A stretch of DNA of 64,000 nt from Alphaproteobacteria bacterium (GTDB lineage Bacteria; Pseudomonadota; Alphaproteobacteria; Rhizobiales; JAJFHC01), in the NCBI GenBank assembly GCA_021775805.1, contig JAJFHD010000038.1:1-64000 (forward strand). Direction: 5' to 3'. The position numbers and the translations under genes were made by a program. The notes beneath the pieces were generated by a model. That model did not search any database, was not told the origin of the DNA, and saw only the letters and a program-made list of their open reading frames with translations. Below, in pieces: positions 40,365 to 47,645 of this stretch. Numbering within the stretch: position 1 is the first letter of the stretch; the number at the start of each line of letters is the position of its first letter.

Positions 40365-41036
40365 TTGAACACGCCAACCCGTACCGCCGAAAAACCGACC
40401 TCCGTTGAGTCAGGACTGGACGACCGGCGGCTACCGCTGGCCAAGGCCGACTGGCTAGCGGCAGGATTGCGTGTTCTGGCCGACGAAGGCATCGAATCCG
40501 TGCAGATTGCCCGGCTTGCCCGCGACCTCAACGTCACGAGAGGCAGTTTCTACTGGCACTTTTCCGACCACAACGACCTGCTTGATGCAATTGTCGGCGA
40601 ATGGCGCAGGCGTAATTCGGGCGTCATGCTTGAAGCTCTTGAAGGTTCCACCTCCCTGACACACGGCATCCTGTCGCTGTTCCAGGTGTGGGTCGACAAG
40701 GCCCCGTTCGACCCCTGTCTGGACCATGCCATGCGCGACTGGGCGCGGCGGTCGCCGGAGATCCGTGAAACCGTCGAAGCCGAGGACGATAGCCGCGTGG
40801 AAGCCATAGCAAGGTTCTTTCGGGCCAACGGTTACGAAAAGACCGAGGCCTTTATCCGGGCCCGTGTGATCTACTTTACCCAGGTCAGCTACGACTCCAT
40901 GGGCATCGAGGAACCGATGACAAAGCGGATGAGTTACCTGAACGCCTATTTCCGCTGCTTTACCGGCATGGAAATCGATGAGGACACGGCCAGGGCCTAC
41001 CGCAAGGCCTTTGCCCGGAGAAAGACGACGCCATGA
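40365..41036 (+). CDS. TetR family transcriptional regulator
   Basis: 223 residues. DNA-binding domain at about residues 25-75: WLAAGLRVLADEGIESVQIARLARDLNVTRGSFYWHFSDHNDLLDAIVGEW, with recognition helix VTRGSFYWHF. The ligand domain has no recognisable motif. The start is a TTG with GGAG upstream; no other start fits the N-terminus. Its stop overlaps mttB as ATGA, and nested palindromes lie immediately upstream, suggesting autoregulation and control of the methyltransferase and the divergent cupin-FAD operon. Confidence 0.86.
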   Translation: MNTPTRTAEKPTSVESGLDDRRLPLAKADWLAAGLRVLADEGIESVQIARLARDLNVTRGSFYWHFSDHNDLLDAIVGEWRRRNSGVMLEALEGSTSLTHGILSLFQVWVDKAPFDPCLDHAMRDWARRSPEIRETVEAEDDSRVEAIARFFRANGYEKTEAFIRARVIYFTQVSYDSMGIEEPMTKRMSYLNAYFRCFTGMEIDEDTARAYRKAFARRKTTP

Positions 41037-42559
41037 CAAAGCCTGAACGCCGGGGCCGGACCAAGGGACGCACGACCACGGCGAGAGTCGTGAATTACAG
41101 GCAACTCCGCCACCCGTTTGAACCGCAACGCGTATTTTCCGACGATGCTGTCGCCGCCATGCACGAAATGGCATTGAAGCTGCTGGAAGACCTCGGCATC
41201 AAAATGCTTCTGCCCGAGGCCCGCGCGATCTTCGCCAAAGCCGGCGCCAGGGTCGACGAGACCAACCAGATGGTCCACATCGGCCGCGACATTGTCAGGG
41301 CAGCCCTGACCACCGCGCCACAGTCATTCCGATTGCGCGCAGCATCTCCCGACCGCGAGCAGATCTACGAGGACGGTGCCATGCTGTTCGTCGCCGGCGC
41401 CGGCTGCCCCCACGCGACCGACATGGTACGCGGGCGGCGGCCCGGTACCCTCGTCGACTTCGAAGAGACGATAAAGCTGCAGCAGGCGTTTGACGTCATT
41501 CACCTGTTCTCGCCGTCTGCCGAACCTCAGGACGTGCCCGCCAATCTGCGCCACTACGACATGATCAGGACGCAGTTGGTCTACGGCGACAAGCCGATGT
41601 TTGTCTACGCCCGGGGAACCGCCCAGGTGGAAGAAAATTTTGAGGCGATCCGTCTGGGACTCAACCTCTCGGACGACGATTTTGACAATGGCGTCTGGGC
41701 GACCACCATCATCAACACCAACTCGCCGCGCCAGATCGACGTTCCCATGGCGCAGGGTATCATTGATTTTGCCAGGGCCAATCAACTGAGCGTCATCACG
41801 CCGTTCTGCCTGGCCGGTGCCATGGCCCCGATCACCGTATCCGGTGCGCTCATTCTGCAGCACGCCGAAGCGCTCGCTTCGATCGCCCTGGCGCAATTGG
41901 CAAGGAGCGGTGCGCCGGTCTCCTATGGAGGCTTCGGCTCAAACGTCGACATGAAGTCCGGCTCGCCAGCCTTCGGCACACCGGAACACATGAAGATGTC
42001 AATCGGTTCCGGTCAGCTTGCCCGCCACATCGGCCTGCCCTGGCGTTCGGCGGCCGGTTCTGCGTCGAACACCGCCGACATGCAGTCCGCCGGTGAAAAC
42101 CACATGGGGCTGTGGTCATGCCTGATGGCCAACGCCACATTGACGGTCCATGCCGCGGGCTGGCTCGAAGGCGGGCTGACCTTCGGCTACGAGAAATTCA
42201 TCAACGATGTGGAGGGTCTGCAGATCCTGGCCGAGATGTGCACGAGCCCGGAAGAAGACGAAGCAAGCATGGGGTGGGAAGCGCTAGCAGATGTCGACCC
42301 GGGCGGTCATTTCTTCGCCACCGACCACACTATGCAGCGCTACGAACACGCTTTCTACGAGCCGCTGGTGGCGGACCTGTCCAACTTTGGCAGTTGGACC
42401 GAGGCCGGCGAGAAAACCTCCACCGATCGCGCTACTGCAATCTGGAAGTCAACCCTGGAAACCTTTGCCCCGCCCTCCCATGGCGAGGAAGCCGACGCCC
42501 GTATCGCAGCCTTTATCGCCGACCGGACGGCCGCCGGCGGCGCGTCGCCGGTGGATTAG
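41033..42559 (+). CDS. MttB-like trimethylamine methyltransferase superfamily protein (non-pyrrolysine)
   Basis: 508 residues. Matches the MttB TIM-barrel family: LLEDLGIKMLLPEARAIFAKAGARVDE, TPFCLAGAMAPITVSGALILQHAEALASI, ARSGAPVSYGGFGSNVDMKSGSPAFGTPE and the long C-terminal half with GWLEGGLTFGYEKFINDVEGL. There is no in-frame amber codon, so it belongs to the non-Pyl branch, whose known members (MtgB, MtpB, MtcB) demethylate glycine betaine, proline betaine or carnitine onto a corrinoid protein. No corrinoid protein gene is in the window, so the methyl acceptor is unknown. Confidence 0.85.
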   Translation: MTKPERRGRTKGRTTTARVVNYRQLRHPFEPQRVFSDDAVAAMHEMALKLLEDLGIKMLLPEARAIFAKAGARVDETNQMVHIGRDIVRAALTTAPQSFRLRAASPDREQIYEDGAMLFVAGAGCPHATDMVRGRRPGTLVDFEETIKLQQAFDVIHLFSPSAEPQDVPANLRHYDMIRTQLVYGDKPMFVYARGTAQVEENFEAIRLGLNLSDDDFDNGVWATTIINTNSPRQIDVPMAQGIIDFARANQLSVITPFCLAGAMAPITVSGALILQHAEALASIALAQLARSGAPVSYGGFGSNVDMKSGSPAFGTPEHMKMSIGSGQLARHIGLPWRSAAGSASNTADMQSAGENHMGLWSCLMANATLTVHAAGWLEGGLTFGYEKFINDVEGLQILAEMCTSPEEDEASMGWEALADVDPGGHFFATDHTMQRYEHAFYEPLVADLSNFGSWTEAGEKTSTDRATAIWKSTLETFAPPSHGEEADARIAAFIADRTAAGGASPVD

Positions 42560-42649
42560 AACGCATCAGGTTCTATCCTGCACACAGTTGAGGCTCTCGA
42601 CCTGGAAAGTGTTTCGAGAATAGGCCCAGTGCCCTAGGAAATGAGCTTG

Positions 42650-43033
42650 TCAGTTGAAAATATCCACGGTGACCTCCGACGGCCGCTCACTCTTCTTGAG
42701 CAACAAGAATATCCAAACACCCAACCCAACAAGCGGGACCAGTTGCAGCAGGTTCAGCCATTTCGACAAGCCCGCATCTTGAGCACGGTGCACGGACCAG
42801 ATCAGGTGGAGGGGCAAACCCACGACTCCACCGAATGCGCCCGCGAGCACGAGAACGTCGTTCTCCGTGTCCACCATGAAACTCCCGGCTATGAACACGG
42901 CGAAGATCGCGACGGATCTCAAGGCATAGCCACCTCTTTGAAGCCGCTTTGTCCCGCTGGCCAGAACAATGGGCGATACGAGATAGCAGATGGCTCCCAG
43001 GATCATCACGATTTGCCACACGCCAATCGTCAT
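42650..43033 (-). CDS. DUF805-like small membrane protein
   Basis: 127 residues from ATG 43033 (a GTG at 43048 is the alternative). Four hydrophobic segments: residues 4-25, 36-58, 66-86 and 95-112, with WSVHRAQDAGLSKWLNLLQLVPLVGLGVWIFLLL, which resembles the R-HD-G-S-W core of DUF805 proteins. Function unknown; inner membrane. Stands between mttB and the caspase gene on the opposite strand to mttB. Confidence 0.6.
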   Translation of the reverse strand: MTIGVWQIVMILGAICYLVSPIVLASGTKRLQRGGYALRSVAIFAVFIAGSFMVDTENDVLVLAGAFGGVVGLPLHLIWSVHRAQDAGLSKWLNLLQLVPLVGLGVWIFLLLKKSERPSEVTVDIFN

Positions 43034-43122
43034 GTTCGCCCCGGCCACATCGCCTGATCAGTTGTGCCGCGCATCCGATATGGCGTTTTGTTCAATACCA
43101 TTCCCCCTGGAGTAATTCCCGA

Positions 43123-44934
43123 TCATGGAAGCGTTCTTGCGACCCGGAAGCCTTTGTCGTAGCTGCGGCCGCCTTCGCTGCCGTACCGATAGGCGGAACG
43201 GACGAACCAGGGTTCATCCAGCCACGAACTTCCACGAAGAACATGCTTGCCGCAATTACCGGTTGTACGAACCGCCCCGTTGGTGGGAGCATTGCGATGA
43301 TTGGGATTCCAGCAATCTTCTGTCAATTCCGCCATATTGCCGTGCATGTCGTGCAGGCCAAAGCGATTGGCAGGAAAACTGCCGACCGGCAGGGCCGCAT
43401 TCCTGAACTTGCCTTTTTTGCTACCGTTATAGGTGTAGCGGCTATCGAAATTGGCTTGCGACGCCGTTATCCGCTTACCGGTCGAAAACGGTGTCGATGT
43501 ACCGGCGCGGGCCGCATACTCCCACTCAGCTTCCGACAGCAAACGATAGTCTTTTCCCGTCTTTTTCCCGAGCCACTCCACATAAGCCTGTGCATCCCAC
43601 CAGCTAAGGCAGGTCACCGGGAAAGTCCCTTTTTGTCTGTAACCCGGCTTTTTGTACGAAAGATTCTTGCGCTCCACCCATTTGCTGCCTTTGTAGATCC
43701 AACACCCGTTTTCGACCAGGTGTCCGGATTCCTTCACAAACGTTGTGTATTGATCCACCGTTACCTCAAACTTCCCGGCAGCAAAGGGCTTTGAAATTTC
43801 TACTTTGCGCTGTGGTCCCTCAGCCGCTTCTCTTTTCTTCTCGCTCTTAGGCGATCCCATCGTGAACGATCCCGACGGGATCACAACCATCTCGGGGCAG
43901 TTGTCACATTCGGTGAATGTCTCGCCGGGTTTGTAAGTTCGCACCGGGGTCTCCTTGTCGGGAAACACGCCCACGGCAACTTTGGTTCCGAGTTCCTCGA
44001 GTTTGATCCTTGCCAGCCCGGCAAACGTGCCGCTGGGAAACTGCTTCAGAAACTCACTGAGCGCCGCGGCGCTGCCGCTGTCCTTGACCGAATTCCAATA
44101 ACTCAGCTCCAGGGTCCGGTCGTCGACAGCACCCTGGACGCCGGTGACCCCGACACTGCGCGCGCCGGCACTGTCATCTTCAGCATTGGACTGGCTTGCG
44201 GGGATGAAATAGAAATCGCCTTTCAGAGAAGACTCCTCCCATGGTGTCTGGGCACCACCGGTCTGGCTTTCCACCTTGACACGCGTCTTCTTGAAAACCT
44301 GTTCAACTGCCAGGCCCGGGACCTTCATGGCCTCGACCAGAGCCGACAGGTAGGGTGAATTTTGTCCCTTGCCGTCCGCGGCCACCTGACCTGGTGCTGC
44401 AGCAAAAGCGATCAGCGAACCGGACGCAGCCTTGACACGGGCCAGCCCCTTGCTGCCTGATCGCACGGCGCTTGGCAGCGGGTTGTTCCGGCAGGCATCC
44501 AGGATCACCAGGTTGAGCCGGTTTCCGGCGTCTTCCATCTGTTGCAGGATGTCGGCCGCGCTCATGCTTTCTATGGTCAGATCGGCCTCGGTCTCGATCT
44601 CGGCGTCAATCGGTATCAGGAAATTTTCGCCGCGCGACTGGATGCCGTGACCGGAATAATAAAGCAGTCCGACGGCCCCAGTGCCGGCCCGCCGCAGGGC
44701 CTTGCCGAAAGTCTTGACTGCACGGCCCATGTCCCGCCGGCTCACATCCACAGCCGTCACCACGTCAAAGCCCATTTCCTTGAGCGTCGCTGTCATCAGA
44801 ACGGCATCGTTTTTCGGGTTTCGCAGGGGCGAGTTCTTATAGCTCGAATTCCCGATCACCAGCGCCACGCGCTTTTCCGCCCGGGCAACGCCCGTGCAGA
44901 CCACCAGAACCAGCACCGCTACAAGAAGCCTCAT
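43123..44934 (-). CDS. Secreted caspase-like (C14) protease with formylglycine-generating-enzyme domain
   Basis: 603 residues from ATG 44934. Residues 1-18 are a signal peptide (RLLVAVLVLVVCTGVARA). The caspase domain (20-255) has ALVIGNSSYKNSPLRNPKNDA, catalytic H96 in LLYYSGHGIQ and C148 in VILDACRNNPL. After a linker, residues about 370-600 form an FGE/SUMF1-like domain: MVVIPSGSFTMGSP, FEVTVDQYTTFV, YRLLSEAEWEYAARAGT, NRFGLHDMHGNMAEL and SYDKGFRVARTL. FGE-like domains often act as ligand-binding lectin-like folds rather than oxidases. Acts outside the inner membrane. Role unknown; substrates of such orthocaspases cut after Arg or Lys. Confidence 0.87.
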   Translation of the reverse strand: MRLLVAVLVLVVCTGVARAEKRVALVIGNSSYKNSPLRNPKNDAVLMTATLKEMGFDVVTAVDVSRRDMGRAVKTFGKALRRAGTGAVGLLYYSGHGIQSRGENFLIPIDAEIETEADLTIESMSAADILQQMEDAGNRLNLVILDACRNNPLPSAVRSGSKGLARVKAASGSLIAFAAAPGQVAADGKGQNSPYLSALVEAMKVPGLAVEQVFKKTRVKVESQTGGAQTPWEESSLKGDFYFIPASQSNAEDDSAGARSVGVTGVQGAVDDRTLELSYWNSVKDSGSAAALSEFLKQFPSGTFAGLARIKLEELGTKVAVGVFPDKETPVRTYKPGETFTECDNCPEMVVIPSGSFTMGSPKSEKKREAAEGPQRKVEISKPFAAGKFEVTVDQYTTFVKESGHLVENGCWIYKGSKWVERKNLSYKKPGYRQKGTFPVTCLSWWDAQAYVEWLGKKTGKDYRLLSEAEWEYAARAGTSTPFSTGKRITASQANFDSRYTYNGSKKGKFRNAALPVGSFPANRFGLHDMHGNMAELTEDCWNPNHRNAPTNGAVRTTGNCGKHVLRGSSWLDEPWFVRSAYRYGSEGGRSYDKGFRVARTLP

Positions 44935-45436
44935 CGTCTCTCTCAACCTGTTCCGCCTCGCCGACTTGCCTCGTAGTACGGGCCACACAATGCCACAAAC
45001 TGGTTACCATCAGGGAAACACCTCTACAGGGAGAGGGTTTTGCATCAACGAATTGTCTGGCGACGCGGACCGCGTTGCAGATCCGATCGCCGGTTCGTCC
45101 GTACACGAAAACATCGTTTTCGGCGCTCGTGCTAGATGCTGAAGAGAATGATGGTTGCGGCGAAAAACGCTGAAATGGCAAGACCTGCCATGACATCCGT
45201 GGTTGAAAGTGATTTTTCCTTCCAAAAGTAATCCGGAATCATATGACTACCCCTTATCTGCAAAAGACCTTCATCATGAAAGCCGTAACCAAGAGATAGG
45301 GATTGTCATAACCATGTGCTGTGACATGTGTCACATCTGGGATTTCTCTGGGTATGCGAGGCAGTTCTCACACGCTGCAATGCGCACGGGAGACGACAAC
45401 GTTCCCGGCAGCGGTGCACCGGGCTCTGCCAGGCAC
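44935..45436. other. Gap between caspase-FGE and L,D-transpeptidase genes
   Basis: About 500 bp. Besides the tiny membrane ORF at 45132-45242 nothing is recognised. The stretch from 45200 to 45350 is comparatively AT-rich and probably carries promoters for the caspase-FGE gene and the small ORF. Confidence 0.5.
45132..45242 (-). CDS. Candidate 36-residue single-pass membrane protein
   Basis: Reading ATG at 45242 to TAG at 45132 gives MIPDYFWKEKSLSTTDVMAG followed by a hydrophobic helix LAISAFFAATIILFSI. The ribosome site AAGGGG lies seven to twelve bases before the ATG. The layout (charged N-terminus, C-terminal helix of 16-18 residues) is that of small regulatory membrane peptides. No homolog is recognised. 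It is below the size of usual gene calls. Confidence 0.5.
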   Translation of the reverse strand: MIPDYFWKEKSLSTTDVMAGLAISAFFAATIILFSI

Positions 45437-47350
45437 TTACCCCCGGCGTTTGCGCGCAGCCGACGTCGCCTTGATCGCCTTGGTCAGGTATACATCCCGG
45501 TCGTATATGTCCTCATAGTACTTCACCGTACCTTGCGCCGTCGGCCAGGCGGTGAAGTAAGAGACATAGACCGGAACGTCGGCCTTGACCTTGTCCTTGT
45601 CGTTGCGACCGCCGGCGATGCGCGAGGCGATGTACTTCTTCGACTTGCCCAGAACCGCTGCCGCCATGCCCCGGGGGTCCTCAAGCCGGACGCAGCCATG
45701 GCTGAAGGCGCGCTTGTCGCGGGCGAACAGCTTCTTGGCCGGGGTGTCGTGCATGTAGATTGCGTGTTTGTTGGGGAACAGGATCTTGAGCTGCCCCAAA
45801 GCATTCTTGGGACCCGGAGGCTGGCGCACGTTGATCTGCTTGCGCTTGGAAACCACCGCATACCAGTTGACAGACCGCGATGAAACACGACGGCCTTTCA
45901 GGGTTGTCACTTCGTAGCCGATCCGGTCGAGATAGCCCGGGTTGCGATAGAGTTTGGGTGCCATCTCGTTGGCGATGATCGACAGCGGCACGCCCCAGTA
46001 GGGGTTGAACTCGACGGTCTCAATCTTGTCCATGAAGAAATAGGTCTGGTTGGCCTTCTTGCCGACCACTACTTTCATGGAGAACGGATCGCGTCCTGTG
46101 TGGCTGTAAGTTGCCGTATAGGCCGGCTGATTGATGAACACATGCCGATCGCCCAGATCGCGCGGCAGCCAACGCATGCGCTCCATAGCCAGTTCGAGCT
46201 TGGCCATCTTGTCTCCGGGACCGGTAATCTTGAGACGGGCGATGGTTCTGCGTCCGACGATGCCGTCGCCGCGCAGTCCCTTCTCACGCTGGAAATCACG
46301 TACCAGAGCGACCAGGCCAGGGGTATAGGCCATGCCATTGCCATCGGCGGCCAGCGCCTCGGTGTGCTTGGCCAGAAGCGTGTCCGATCCCAGTAGCCGG
46401 ATGGCGGCCATGACAGTGACCACGGCAGGATCGTGAGCACCTGGTTTCAGGAACGTACCGCGCGGAATGCTTGGAAGCTCTGCACCGCCGTCCCGGTGCA
46501 AGCGCACAAGTTCTGACGCCAACGCCCTGAACTCGGCGTTGTCCGGGTTGCGGCTTTCAAGATACTCGACGATTTGATCGGTCGCCGCCATGTAGGCGAT
46601 CGACGCCGGCAGATCCACCTTCTTGCGCTCGAAATCGTGATAGCCGGAGATCCTGTTGGGGTCGATCCGGCCGCGCTTGGCATCGAGCACATACATCAAG
46701 GTCTTGGCAGACAGCTCCATCTCGAAACGGATCAGGGCACGGTAATCCGCGATCTGGGACGCATCGCCACCACCGTCCTGCGGCACGGCAACAGCGTAGT
46801 CCTTCGGCGACAAACCAAAAATGCCCGCATGTTCGAACGCATTCAGGGCCTCACGGGCCTTGGCATTGACCTTGCCGCCACTGATCCAGATAAACGAGGG
46901 ATGTTTCGCATAGTGTTCCTTGATCGCTGCCGCCACCTCGGGCAGGGTCCGGACCTTGATCGATGACAGATGACTGCGGGCCTCCGCGAACGGCGTTCCC
47001 CCAACCGGCAGAGCAGAGGCGTCAGTCGACGCTGTCTCGAACCGGGCAAGACTTGCCAGGGATATGTTCTTCAGGATGTCGGGCTTGTAGCTGTAGTATT
47101 TCGGACTGCTTATGCGTGGACCACGCTTGGCACGGCGCCTGGTATAGTCATTGCGGTAGATCACACGGCGCTTTGCCCGTTTGCGATAGACGCGTTTGCG
47201 GTACCGGCGATTGCTCTCACGTGCCGTCGATCTGCCAAACAGACTGTCGAAAAGATTGCTTGCCTGTACAGGCGCCAGCGGGGCTGCCACAAAACTGTCA
47301 GTCAAAAATGCGAAAATCGCCGCAAAAAGAACACACCCGACCCGAACCAT
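45437..47350 (-). CDS. Murein L,D-transpeptidase, YcbB-like
   Basis: 637 residues. Signal segment residues 4-22, then an unusually basic stretch at about 44-78 rich in Arg, Lys and Tyr. The middle is the YcbB-type scaffold (residues about 150-345) with a peptidoglycan-binding subdomain near 345-375 (LVALVRDFQREKGLRGDGIVGRRTIARL). The catalytic YkuD domain carries HDTPAKKLFARDKRAFSHGCVRLEDP, with H551 and nucleophile C553. It makes 3-3 cross-links in the cell wall. Single gene, followed by about 300 bp with no gene upstream of it. Confidence 0.92.
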   Translation of the reverse strand: MVRVGCVLFAAIFAFLTDSFVAAPLAPVQASNLFDSLFGRSTARESNRRYRKRVYRKRAKRRVIYRNDYTRRRAKRGPRISSPKYYSYKPDILKNISLASLARFETASTDASALPVGGTPFAEARSHLSSIKVRTLPEVAAAIKEHYAKHPSFIWISGGKVNAKAREALNAFEHAGIFGLSPKDYAVAVPQDGGGDASQIADYRALIRFEMELSAKTLMYVLDAKRGRIDPNRISGYHDFERKKVDLPASIAYMAATDQIVEYLESRNPDNAEFRALASELVRLHRDGGAELPSIPRGTFLKPGAHDPAVVTVMAAIRLLGSDTLLAKHTEALAADGNGMAYTPGLVALVRDFQREKGLRGDGIVGRRTIARLKITGPGDKMAKLELAMERMRWLPRDLGDRHVFINQPAYTATYSHTGRDPFSMKVVVGKKANQTYFFMDKIETVEFNPYWGVPLSIIANEMAPKLYRNPGYLDRIGYEVTTLKGRRVSSRSVNWYAVVSKRKQINVRQPPGPKNALGQLKILFPNKHAIYMHDTPAKKLFARDKRAFSHGCVRLEDPRGMAAAVLGKSKKYIASRIAGGRNDKDKVKADVPVYVSYFTAWPTAQGTVKYYEDIYDRDVYLTKAIKATSAARKRRG

Positions 47351-47482
47351 TACCTACTCCACCCACAGACGCGACAAACTAACGCCACAGTTAATGCCAA
47401 TTGCCCCCCAATCGCATAACCTACACGAGTTGAACGACAATTTACAGGTATGGTTTTTTGGAGACGCTCCACATTATTAAGA

Positions 47483-47511
47483 GCCGCACCCTGAAGCCGG
47501 TATGGTGCGGC
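47483..47511. terminator. Hairpin between cckA and the L,D-transpeptidase gene
   Basis: GCCGCACC-N13-GGTGCGGC, perfect 8-bp arms, 135 bp beyond the cckA stop on the minus strand and followed there by TCTTAATAATG. It may end the flagellar-cckA transcript. The rest of the 47351-47645 gap holds no gene. Confidence 0.45.
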
Positions 47512-47645
47512 GAGATTGCGGCAGGAGCGTCAAGCGCACATGGCGATCACCGGTTCATCTTTTCATTCAGCAAATTATCGTATGTGATTCAAGACGCTGG
47601 GAATTAATCGGATGATGCCGGACAGCCCCGGCGTCGCCACTTTCC

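Noticed and set aside
41033..42559. Pyrrolysine-type MttB
   Set aside because: There is no in-frame amber codon inside the gene, so it is a non-pyrrolysine member.
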